Part shown: positions 54,535-62,425 of the stretch, piece after piece | Numbering within the stretch: position 1 is the first letter of the stretch | Layout of the letters: each line of letters opens with the position of its first letter | Assembly: GCA_001873065.1 (NCBI GenBank) | Contig: MNYM01000005.1 | Coordinates: forward strand, 26,805 to 90,804 | DNA length: 64,000 nt | Direction of reading: 5' to 3' | From: Flavobacteriaceae bacterium CG2_30_31_66 | GTDB taxonomy: Bacteria > Bacteroidota > Bacteroidia > Flavobacteriales > Flavobacteriaceae | Position numbers and translations under genes: made by a program | Notes under the pieces: generated by a model | Told to the model about the DNA's origin: nothing | The model's database searches: none | Seen by the model: only the letters and a program-made list of their open reading frames with translations

Positions 54535-55292
54535 GAATTCAGTTTTTGAATCATGTGATGTGCTGTCAAATCAAACTGAACAGGAACCACTGAAATATAG
54601 TTATTTTCTAACGCAAAAATATCAGTATCTTGCCCTTTATCTTTATTGATAAATTCGCCTGAAAGCCAATAGTATTCTTTTCCAAACGGGCTTTTCCTTT
54701 TGTCGAAAGTTTCTTTCCAAAAACCGTTGGCTTGCCTACAAATTTTCACACCTTTCAGTTCTTCTTTTTTTATATTTGGAATGTTTACGTTCAAAACAAT
54801 TCCTTCAGGCAACCCATTTAAAAGGGTATTTAAAGTGATGTTTTTGATAAAATCTTCCGCAGGTTTAAAATCAGCATGCCATTTAAAATCCAATAATGAA
54901 AATCCGATAGCAGGAATTCCTTCAATTCCGGCTTCAATTGCTGCACTCATAGTACCAGAATAAATGACATTTATTGAAGAATTTGATCCATGATTGATGC
55001 CAGAAACACACAAATCTGGCTTTCTGTTTAGAATTTCACTCACAGCCATTTTCACACAATCAGCAGGTGTGCCTGAGCAAGTATATTCTAATTGAGGCCC
55101 TTCATCAATAGTTATTGGATTACAAGTCAATACATTATCAACAGTAATAGCATGACCCATGCCACTTTGAGGACTGTCTGGAGCTACTACTACAACTTCA
55201 CCAATAGTGTTCATGATGTTGATCAATGCTCTAATTCCAGGTGCGGTAATTCCATCATCATTGGTGACTAAAATTAAAGGTCTTTCTTGCAT
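54522..55292 (-). CDS. surE: 5'/3'-nucleotidase SurE
   Basis: A 256-residue metal-dependent phosphatase of nucleoside monophosphates. The metal site is VTNDDGITAPGIRAL near the N-terminus, with SGINHGSNSSINVIYSGTM further on and Ser in APDSPQSGMGH. Length and motifs are standard. It is the first gene of the surE, small membrane protein, lpxB, NlpC/P60, comEC run on the minus strand, preceded by a TACATTTG element. Confidence 0.95.
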   Translation of the reverse strand: MQERPLILVTNDDGITAPGIRALINIMNTIGEVVVVAPDSPQSGMGHAITVDNVLTCNPITIDEGPQLEYTCSGTPADCVKMAVSEILNRKPDLCVSGINHGSNSSINVIYSGTMSAAIEAGIEGIPAIGFSLLDFKWHADFKPAEDFIKNITLNTLLNGLPEGIVLNVNIPNIKKEELKGVKICRQANGFWKETFDKRKSPFGKEYYWLSGEFINKDKGQDTDIFALENNYISVVPVQFDLTAHHMIQKLNSWEL

Positions 55293-55309
55293 AATTACTC
55301 TTTTAAATG

Positions 55310-55317
55310 CAAATGTA
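55310..55317 (-). promoter_or_regulatory. -7 promoter element for the surE operon
   Basis: The minus strand reads TACATTTG, a full TAnnTTTG match 18 bases before the surE ATG. No -33 TTG is evident. Confidence 0.5.
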
Positions 55318-55524
55318 AATTATTTTAAATGAATTTCTTTTTAACATTTTCTAAAGAGTAAAACTATCTAAAAATCTGTAACATTGTCGCTTTAATTTAA
55401 AGATAAGTAATAAAAAAAACTAAAAAATAACAACCAAAAATTTTATTGAAAAAGTACCTTAAAAAAACTTAAAATTAAAAAAATGGCACTATTTTAGTGA
55501 TTGATAAGAACAAAATATAAAAAT

Positions 55525-57675
55525 ATGATTGATAGTAGATTTATGAATACGAAATTTAAATTCAGTTTTGCCATATTTGCATTGGTGTTTTTGGTAAATA
55601 CATCAAGTTTTTTTGCAAATGAAGACAAAGAAAGTGCGGATCCTGAGAAAGATAAAGTGTTGATTTATGTACTAAAAAATATTTTGACAAGAGGTCATTA
55701 TATCACTAAAGAAATCAATGATCAATTTTCGGAGCATGTTTTTAATCACTTTATTGAAAGTTTAGACCCAAGCAAACGCTATTTTACACAAGAAGATATC
55801 AAAGATTTTTCAAAATTTAAATATCAAATAGACAATCAATTATTGAAAGATGATTTGAGTTTTTACAATTTGGTTTATGGTTGTTTTTTAGAACGAATCA
55901 AGAAAGCAAAAACGTTTTATAGTGGTATTTTGTCAAAACCTTTCAATTACAGCAAAGAGGAAACAATCAACTTAGATTACGAAAAAGTGCCTTTTGCAAA
56001 AAATAATATTGAACTATTCGATTATTGGAGAAAGCAACTAAAATTGCAAACTTTGGATAAAATTCAGCAAGAAACGGTCATTGAAAAAGACAAAATAAAC
56101 AAAGATAAAAACTATAAAGTCAAACCTTTTTCAGTTATCGAGAAAGAAGTCAGGTCAGAAGTGCTAAAAAGCATGGAAGAATTGTATATGAGAATTGATG
56201 AATTGGAACATGAAGATTGGTTTTCTTCTTATTTAAACGCTATTGTTAGCGGTTTTGATCCACACACAACCTACATGCAACCTGCTGTTAAAGAAGTTTT
56301 CGACCAAAATATTTCAGGAAAATTAGAAGGAATTGGAGCACGTTTGCAAAAAAAAGGTATTTACACACAAATTTTTGAATTGGTCTCTGGAGGACCTGCT
56401 TGGAAACAAGGAGATTTGGAAGAAGGTGATATTATTTTGAAAGTTGCCCAAGGAAATAAAGAACCTCTAGATATTGTAGGAATGCGTTTGGATGACGCCA
56501 TCAAATTCATCAAAGGTCCAAAAGGAACAGAAGTGAGATTGACAGTAAAGAAAAAAATTGATGGTTCAACCAAAGAAATTGCGATTATTAGAGATATTGT
56601 TGAATTGGGTGAAACGTATGTAAAATCGAGTATTGTAATGAAAAACAACAAGAAATATGCAATCATCGATTTACCAAGTTTTTACATTGATTTTTCCGAT
56701 GAAAACTACAGAGATTCAGCCAAAGACATGGAAAAAGAAATTGAACGACTAAAATTAGAGGGAGTTGAAGGAATGATTATTGATTTAAGAAATAATGGAG
56801 GAGGTTCATTGAAAACTGCGATTGAAATTTCAGGGTTATTTATTGATCATGGACCTATTGTTCAAGTAAAATACAGAGGAGAAAATCCTGTAATTAAAAG
56901 AGATACAGACCCAAAAATACAATGGGACAAATCATTAGTTGTATTGGTGAATGAGTTTTCAGCGTCAGCTTCAGAGATTTTTGCGGCAGCCATGCAAGAT
57001 TATAAAAGAGCTGTGATTCTTGGAGGAAATCAAACTTATGGAAAAGGAACTGTTCAAAATATTTTGCCAATCAATCAGTTTTATCCAAAATATGACAAAG
57101 ATTTAGGCTTTTTAAAGATGACTATCCAAAAGTTTTACAGAATTAATGGAGGGTCAACTCAAAAAGAAGGTGTTTATTCTGACATTGCCATGCCAACAAG
57201 ATTGAGTTATTTGAAAAACGGAGAAAGAGATTTGGATGGTGCTTTGGGTTGGGATAAAGTGGCACAAGCAGATTATAAACAAACCAATTCGTATACAAAT
57301 TTTGCAGATGTTGTCTATAACAGCAAAAAGCGAATTGCATCAGATGAAAAGTTTAAAAAAATCAATGAGTATGCAAAATGGTTGAAAGAAAGTCAAGCAA
57401 ATTCTTCTTATTCATTAAATTATCAAAAATTCATTAAAGACAACGAAAATAAAGAAAAAGAAGCCAAACAATTTTCATCTGTCTTTGAATACAAATCAGA
57501 CATTACATTTTTATCCCCAAAATATGAGGTTTCTTTAATAAAAGAGAACAAAGATTTGGCTTCAAAAAGAACAGCTTGGCATAAAAATCTGACAAAAGAC
57601 ATGTATGTTTCTGAAGCATTAAATGTATTGAGTGATTTGAAACTTAGTACAAAAGCGACAATTGTAAAAAAATAA
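55525..57675 (+). CDS. Tail-specific (carboxy-terminal) S41 protease
   Basis: A 716-residue periplasmic protease of the Prc/Tsp group. An N-terminal signal peptide (FSFAIFALVFLVNTSSFFAN) is followed by the Prc N-terminal helical region, a PDZ domain (about 225-320; GIGARLQKKGIYTQIFELVSG), the S41 catalytic core with the serine cluster FSASASEIF (about 478-486) and Lys in TYGKGTVQ, and a DUF3340-type C-terminus. The ORF track starts at TTG 55501; ATG 55525 follows an A-rich stretch, and ATG 55543 directly before the signal peptide is also possible. It trims proteins from exposed C-termini. Confidence 0.93.
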   Translation: MIDSRFMNTKFKFSFAIFALVFLVNTSSFFANEDKESADPEKDKVLIYVLKNILTRGHYITKEINDQFSEHVFNHFIESLDPSKRYFTQEDIKDFSKFKYQIDNQLLKDDLSFYNLVYGCFLERIKKAKTFYSGILSKPFNYSKEETINLDYEKVPFAKNNIELFDYWRKQLKLQTLDKIQQETVIEKDKINKDKNYKVKPFSVIEKEVRSEVLKSMEELYMRIDELEHEDWFSSYLNAIVSGFDPHTTYMQPAVKEVFDQNISGKLEGIGARLQKKGIYTQIFELVSGGPAWKQGDLEEGDIILKVAQGNKEPLDIVGMRLDDAIKFIKGPKGTEVRLTVKKKIDGSTKEIAIIRDIVELGETYVKSSIVMKNNKKYAIIDLPSFYIDFSDENYRDSAKDMEKEIERLKLEGVEGMIIDLRNNGGGSLKTAIEISGLFIDHGPIVQVKYRGENPVIKRDTDPKIQWDKSLVVLVNEFSASASEIFAAAMQDYKRAVILGGNQTYGKGTVQNILPINQFYPKYDKDLGFLKMTIQKFYRINGGSTQKEGVYSDIAMPTRLSYLKNGERDLDGALGWDKVAQADYKQTNSYTNFADVVYNSKKRIASDEKFKKINEYAKWLKESQANSSYSLNYQKFIKDNENKEKEAKQFSSVFEYKSDITFLSPKYEVSLIKENKDLASKRTAWHKNLTKDMYVSEALNVLSDLKLSTKATIVKK

Positions 57676-57696
57676 ATTTTAATTCTAAAAACCAAC

Positions 57697-57725
57697 ACCT
57701 GATGTCAAAAACATCAGGTTTTTTT
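57697..57725 (+). terminator. Intrinsic terminator after the protease gene
   Basis: Stem ACCTGATGT/ACATCAGGT with loop CAAAA and a following T-run, starting 22 bases after the stop codon. Confidence 0.9.
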
Positions 57726-57736
57726 ATTCAATAATT

Positions 57737-58177
57737 ATGAGTTTTCAAGTAACCTTTTCTACAAAATGGGCTGATTTTGACCCAAATAAACACATGCGTC
57801 ACACAGCCTATAACGATTATGCTGCAGAAGTAAGAGTTCGATTTTTTAAAAAAAACAACTTTACGATGGACGATTTTAATAGATTGAATTTAGGTCCGAT
57901 TTTGTTTTCAGAAGAAACCTATTTCAAAAAAGAGATTTTAATGGGTGAAGATATTACCGTTAATCTCAAATTGGCTGGACTTTCAAAAAACAACGAACGT
58001 TGGAAATTTACGCATGAAGTTTTTAATGAAGCAGGAAAATTATCCGCAACTATTAAAGTTTATGGTGCTTGGATTGATTTAACGAAACGCAAACTCACAA
58101 TTCCGCCAATAGAGACCTCAAACTTATTTACAGATATCGAAAAATCAGTGGATTTTGAAGAGATTTTGGTGAAATAG
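57737..58177 (+). CDS. Acyl-CoA thioesterase (hotdog fold)
   Basis: A 146-residue protein of the 4-hydroxybenzoyl-CoA thioesterase-like group. Residues KWADFDPNKHMRHTAYNDY have the family active-site pattern (Asp followed by Asn and His), and the helix AAEVRVRFFKKN is typical. It should hydrolyse acyl-CoA esters. The gene begins 12 bases after the terminator of the protease gene, so it probably depends on read-through or a promoter inside that short interval. Confidence 0.88.
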   Translation: MSFQVTFSTKWADFDPNKHMRHTAYNDYAAEVRVRFFKKNNFTMDDFNRLNLGPILFSEETYFKKEILMGEDITVNLKLAGLSKNNERWKFTHEVFNEAGKLSATIKVYGAWIDLTKRKLTIPPIETSNLFTDIEKSVDFEEILVK

Positions 58178-58213
58178 CCGACTACGAATTAATACACGAC
58201 TTTACAAAAAAAA

Positions 58214-58239
58214 CCACCCCTTAAATAATTAAGAGGTGG
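58214..58239 (-). terminator. Terminator-like hairpin, stronger on the minus strand
   Basis: CCACCCCTTAA and TTAAGAGGTGG pair with one mismatch around ATAA. On the minus strand the hairpin is followed by eight T; on the plus strand by AAAA. No minus-strand gene is recognised to its right, so the transcript it would end is unknown. Confidence 0.5.
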
Positions 58240-58697
58240 AAAATTGCTATGAAAAAGACAGAATGTCTTCGTTTCAAATATTTAAAAAATTAGAATACCA
58301 CAACCTCTTTTTATCAATATTTTTTACTCTTTTTTAAATTAGAATCAGTATTGCTAATAGTAATTTACTTATGTTTTACTATTAAACAGCATTGAATTTG
58401 TTTATGTTTAGGTCAATTAAACCATTTCTAAGAGGTTTTTTTGAAGTAACCTAACCAATTTGTGGTATTTAAGATTTTAATGCAATATAATGCGTTAAAA
58501 CGCTTTTTTAAGTAATCGCAATAGAATCAAGGGTTTACAAGGATTTTGTTTTATAAAGTATTGTTTATTAGATGATTGTGTTTTTGCTGATTCCTGCTAA
58601 AAATCGCAAAAAAGGTCAATTTGTTGAAAACTTCAAGGTTTTTGTGAATAAGTATCACTTTATTTATAAAGGAATAAGTTGCAATTTTACAAAGTAA

Positions 58698-58804
58698 ATA
58701 TATAGTGACAATGAAGGAAGCTATGAAACTTTAAAAATGTCATTGAGCAGGCTAACGAACAGTTAGAAAAAACAGAGCAATGCATTTCTATAAATTGTGA
58801 ATAA
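58698..58804 (+). pseudogene. Possible gene remnant with frameshift
   Basis: One frame reads IYSDNEGSYETLK up to about 58736. Another then continues as NVIEQANEQLEKTEQCISIN and ends at TAA (58802-58804). A single-base change would join them into one plausible C-terminus. The family is not recognised and the stretch is short, so this is tentative. Confidence 0.25.
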
Positions 58805-58861
58805 GCCATCCCCCTTTTTTTATAGTAGTTAAATACTAGCTCTCTATATTTACAGCATAAA

Positions 58862-58895
58862 AAAAAGCCTTAAAATTGGACCTTTAAGACTTTTT
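58862..58895. terminator. Bidirectional terminator-like hairpin
   Basis: AAAAAGCCTTAAA pairs with TTTAAGACTTTTT with one mismatch around an 8-base loop; T-runs occur on both strands. It lies after the possible gene remnant. Confidence 0.6.
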
Positions 58896-59221
58896 AGGTA
58901 ACACTTTGAGAAGTGTATTTGTTTTCACAAAGCAATATTACGACTCTATTCAAAGCTTACCAAAATTTATTTACAATTGTTAATAAAAAAACGGCTATCC
59001 AAGCTGTGACGGTAAAAGCTTATGAAATAGTTTCAACAAATTGAATGCGGCAAACAGTTCAAATTTAAAAAACGGTTTGTATAGAGTATCACGAAAAATC
59101 GTTCGTCTTACTGCCATATCCGGCAACATTCTTCCGAAAACGTAGAGATAAGTGTCGTTCACCAAACTCTATAACATCAAGGTGATTTTATATTTTAAAA
59201 ATTAAAAAAAATAATAAATTT

Positions 59222-59608
59222 ATGGTAAGAATTATACCTATAAGTAAGAGTAACCCGCAAGATACAACAGCGGTTAACAAGTTTTACGCGCAAGCAGTAG
59301 CAACCGGTAAAACAGATTTAGAACGATTGGCATACCTAGTATCCAATCAAAGTACAGTTAGAGAAGGCGATTGTTATGCCGTCATCTTGTCATTGGTGCA
59401 CAACATCATTGACGAGTTAAAGCAAGGACGTATTGTGAAACTTGATAAATTAGGGTCTTTCCAAATTGGTGTTAGCTCAGAGGGAGTTGCCAGCATTGAG
59501 GAAGTAGGGAGTAATCTTGTCAAAGACGTGCGTGTCAATTTTAGACCTGACCAGCGATTGAAAGACGGTATCAACATGACTACCGTTTCTTTTACCAAAG
59601 GCAGTTAA
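59222..59608 (+). CDS. HU-related DNA-binding protein (TIGR01201-like)
   Basis: A 128-residue protein of the HU-related, histone-like group found in Bacteroidota. It begins MVRIIPISKSNPQD, has a helical part (DCYAVILSLVHNIIDEL), the beta-turn KLDKLGSFQIGV seen in HU/IHF proteins, and a C-terminus with VNFRPDQRLKDGIN. Such proteins often occur in variable regions next to mobile or defence genes. It is flanked by gene-poor DNA on both sides and followed by a strong terminator. It probably shapes local DNA; the target is unknown. Confidence 0.88.
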   Translation: MVRIIPISKSNPQDTTAVNKFYAQAVATGKTDLERLAYLVSNQSTVREGDCYAVILSLVHNIIDELKQGRIVKLDKLGSFQIGVSSEGVASIEEVGSNLVKDVRVNFRPDQRLKDGINMTTVSFTKGS

Positions 59609-59644
59609 ATAGCCGTCTTTTTACAAACGAGTATTTTATGAACG

Positions 59645-59677
59645 AAAACCTCAACAGCCTTGCTGTTGGGGTTTTTT
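59645..59677 (+). terminator. Intrinsic terminator of the HU-like gene
   Basis: Stem AACCTCAACAGC/GCTGTTGGGGTT with a CTT loop, followed by six T, starting 36 bases after the stop codon. Confidence 0.9.
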
Positions 59678-59700
59678 ATTTGCCCTTTTTTTTGATGAAT

Positions 59701-59778
59701 TTGCAGCACTGCTCTTAAGAATTTGCTCAGTAGCTTTGTGTTCATTGCATTGCAGCAACACAGGCATTGCAGCACTGC
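59701..59778. repeat. Direct repeats of TTGCAGCACTGC
   Basis: TTGCAGCACTGC occurs exactly at 59701-59712 and 59767-59778, with a related CATTGCAGCAACAC between them and further TGCAG/CTGC words nearby. Several arms can pair with each other. Confidence 0.7.
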
Positions 59779-60202
59779 AACCAAATGAAAGCTGTGCAGT
59801 AATTTTTTATTGCTGCGCTGGTTTTTTTAAAGACCCATTTTGGGGCATTAAGTGGGTGTATTTTACCTAAAAAAAGACCCCAAACCTACTCTTTTAAAGC
59901 CCACAAAACGGCTTAAAGTTATGCACAAAAAACACCCATTTTTAGGCTAAAAAGTGGCTTACAATGACCTAAAACGAGACTTTTTTGGTAGTATTTGCCC
60001 TCCAAAATGCTCCTAAACCGAGTAAAAATGATAGTGAATTTGACTTTTTTTAGGGGATTTTTCCGGTATTTGGTATTGGGTTGCAGAGGGTGTTGGTTTT
60101 ATTTGTATTTTGGGAGCTGTATATGGGTTTTATATTTTTTATAAATGTTATATAAACTTGAGCATATATAGTAGTTGTAGCAAATACTAAAAAACAAACT
60201 TG

Positions 60203-62260
60203 ATGACATTACCACATAATTCAACAAATCTCAGAAACAGAGTAAAAAAACTTTATTTACCCAAGACAAAAGCTCTATATCCATTATTTGAGGTAATAAG
60301 TAATTCAATACACGCTATTCAAGAACATCAAATTTTACAACCTGATTTCAAAGGAGAAATTAAGATAATTGCAATTCGTAACGGAAATGTCGAAACTTTA
60401 AGAAAAATTTCAAACATTGAAGAATATCCAATAAATTCATTTGAAATTATCGATAATGGTATTGGATTAAATGAGGAAAACATTAAATCCTTCTCAGAAT
60501 TTGATTCTGAAAAAAAATCAGAAATTAGAGGAAAAGGGGTAGGAAGACTTATATGTTTAAAAGCTTTTAAAAAACTATCTGTAGAGAGTATATATCAAAG
60601 TGGCTTTACATACAAAATGTTGCGATTTGACTACAAAAAATCTAAAGAAGGATTCGATAATTTTGAGGATAATTTAACCACCCCAAAAACTAAAACTGGA
60701 ACAAAAGTAATATTAGAAAATTATGAAGATAATTATGACAAATATGTTCCTAAATCTTTAAAAGAAATAGCAAGACAAATTATTACTCATTTTCAATTGT
60801 ATTTTATTCAAAAAATTGAACCCGAAATAATTATTACTAACCAAGATGATGTAGAAATAAATTTAAACAATTTATTTTTAAAAGATTTTGAGAAAGAAAT
60901 ACAGGAAGATTCTTTTGAAATCTCAAATCAAGTTTTCAAAATATTTATTTCAAAATCTCATAAAGTAAAAAGTCATAAATTGCATTATTGTGCTCACGAA
61001 AGAACAGTGAAAGATGAAGGGTTATCTAAATACTTAATAGACTTAAATAATAAGATTAGTGTAGAAAATCAAGATGGGTATTTTTTTCAAGTTTTCGTTA
61101 TTGGAGACTTCTTAAATAAAAATGTAAACGAGTCTAGAACTAGTTTTAATTTCACATTAGAAGAAGATGAAGAAGAAATAGATTTAAAAGAAATTACATT
61201 ATCTAAAATTAGAAAACAAACAATTTTAAGCATAGAAAAACTTTTAAACGATTTTCTCAAAAAAGTTAGAGAAGAAAAACTAGAAGTCTATTTTCCCATT
61301 ATTGAAGAAGAATACCCAAATTATCACAGTGTAATTCATTACAACAGAGATAAAATAGAAAAGCTTCCTGCAGATTTATCAAAACAGGAATTGGATTTAA
61401 AATTATACGAAATTGAAAGCGATTGGAGGATTGAGGTTAAAACTAAAGGAATTGAATTAATAGATAAGAAAAAAGATATAACAAATTTAGAGGAATATAA
61501 AAATCTTTATAGCGACTTTCTTACTCAATTCAATGAAATTGGTCAATCAGATTTAACTAGATATGTCATACACAGACGAGCCGTAATCGACTTATTAGAT
61601 AAATTAATAGAACTAAATGAATTAGAAAAATTTGCAAATGAAGATATCGTTCATAGCCTTTTTTATCCAATAAAAGAAACTGGTAAGACAGTAACTACTG
61701 AAAAGCAAAACCTTTGGTTACTAGATGAAAGACTTACTTACAATTCGCTACTTGCGTCTGACAAATTATTTCAACATATTGAAGAAATAGATTCTAATTC
61801 CCCTAAACGTTCTGATATTATTATCAAAAAAGAAGAAGTTTTTGAAAACGCTACTTTATTTTCTGAAGACAATTACCCTTTTGAGTCTTTTACAATAGTT
61901 GAATTCAAAAAACCTGAAAGAGATAATTATAAACACGGAACTTATAAAGATGACCCAATAAAACAAGTAAGAACATATATAGAGGAAATTATAGAGGGAA
62001 ACCAAAAAGTAAAAGGAAAAAGAATTGAAGCTAATAAATTAACTCCTTTTTATTGCTATATAGTTGCAGATAAAACACCAAGTCTTGAAAAGATTTTAAA
62101 ATACGAGGGATTTGACCCAACTCCTGATGGTCTAGGTTCATTTAAATTTTATAATACAGAAACGTCTAGAGCTTATATTGAAGTTCTTCCTTTTAAAAAA
62201 ATAATTAAAGACTCTAAACAAAGGAATAAAATTTTATTTGACAAACTAAAAATGAGCTAG
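60203..62260 (+). CDS. GHKL ATPase with C-terminal PD-(D/E)XK-like domain, candidate defence protein
   Basis: A 685-residue protein. Residues 20-200 form a GHKL (gyrase/Hsp90/histidine kinase/MutL) ATPase: N-box with Glu30 and Asn34 (FEVISNSIHAI), G1 at Asp84 (IIDNGIGLNE), and the glycine lid RGKGVGR (109-115). The middle (about 200-520) is charged and helical. The C-terminus has a PD-(D/E)XK-like pattern: Asp in KRSDIIIKKE (about 538), VEFKKPE (about 567) and a following DPIKQVRTY. Standalone ATPase-nuclease proteins of this shape are frequent in defence islands. It lies 165 bases before a methyltransferase gene on the same strand. The ORF track starts at TTG 60200; ATG 60203 follows at once. 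Function is inferred. Confidence 0.78.
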   Translation: MTLPHNSTNLRNRVKKLYLPKTKALYPLFEVISNSIHAIQEHQILQPDFKGEIKIIAIRNGNVETLRKISNIEEYPINSFEIIDNGIGLNEENIKSFSEFDSEKKSEIRGKGVGRLICLKAFKKLSVESIYQSGFTYKMLRFDYKKSKEGFDNFEDNLTTPKTKTGTKVILENYEDNYDKYVPKSLKEIARQIITHFQLYFIQKIEPEIIITNQDDVEINLNNLFLKDFEKEIQEDSFEISNQVFKIFISKSHKVKSHKLHYCAHERTVKDEGLSKYLIDLNNKISVENQDGYFFQVFVIGDFLNKNVNESRTSFNFTLEEDEEEIDLKEITLSKIRKQTILSIEKLLNDFLKKVREEKLEVYFPIIEEEYPNYHSVIHYNRDKIEKLPADLSKQELDLKLYEIESDWRIEVKTKGIELIDKKKDITNLEEYKNLYSDFLTQFNEIGQSDLTRYVIHRRAVIDLLDKLIELNELEKFANEDIVHSLFYPIKETGKTVTTEKQNLWLLDERLTYNSLLASDKLFQHIEEIDSNSPKRSDIIIKKEEVFENATLFSEDNYPFESFTIVEFKKPERDNYKHGTYKDDPIKQVRTYIEEIIEGNQKVKGKRIEANKLTPFYCYIVADKTPSLEKILKYEGFDPTPDGLGSFKFYNTETSRAYIEVLPFKKIIKDSKQRNKILFDKLKMS

Positions 62261-62425
62261 AAGTAATGGTTAAAAAATCACCTATACGCAAGTGTGGGTT
62301 CCGTAGTTTTATGAAAGTTAAGTGCTAAATCCAAGTTCTCAACTTTTAATGAAGTTCAGTGCTGAAAATACCCAACTTGCCACTACCTGAATCCACTAAA
62401 CTCAATACCCCCACAAAACCAAAAA

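Larger units (their letters stand above)
58178..59221. other. Gene-poor 1-kb spacer at the edge of the accessory region
   Basis: No intact gene is visible in this long stretch. It contains two terminator-like hairpins, short frames such as MKKTECLRFKYLKN (from 58250), a weak hairpin with T-run near 58492-58509, and coding-looking scraps described separately. The stretch from about 58990 to 59160 is less AT-rich than its surroundings. This pattern fits decayed DNA or an unrecognised noncoding RNA. Confidence 0.6.
59609..60202. other. Gene-free spacer with internal repeats between HU gene and ATPase-nuclease
   Basis: Nearly 600 bases without a credible gene. After the terminator (59645-59677) come GCAGCA-rich repeats (59701-59800) and a C/G-richer stretch (59829-60060) with recurring words such as AAAGACCC and CACCCATTTT. 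The last 80 bases are AT-rich and should contain the promoter of the next gene, but no clear TAnnTTTG was found. Confidence 0.55.

Noticed and set aside
59701-59800. Repeats considered as a CRISPR array
   Set aside because: Repeat units are only 12 bases, spacing is irregular and no cas gene is present.
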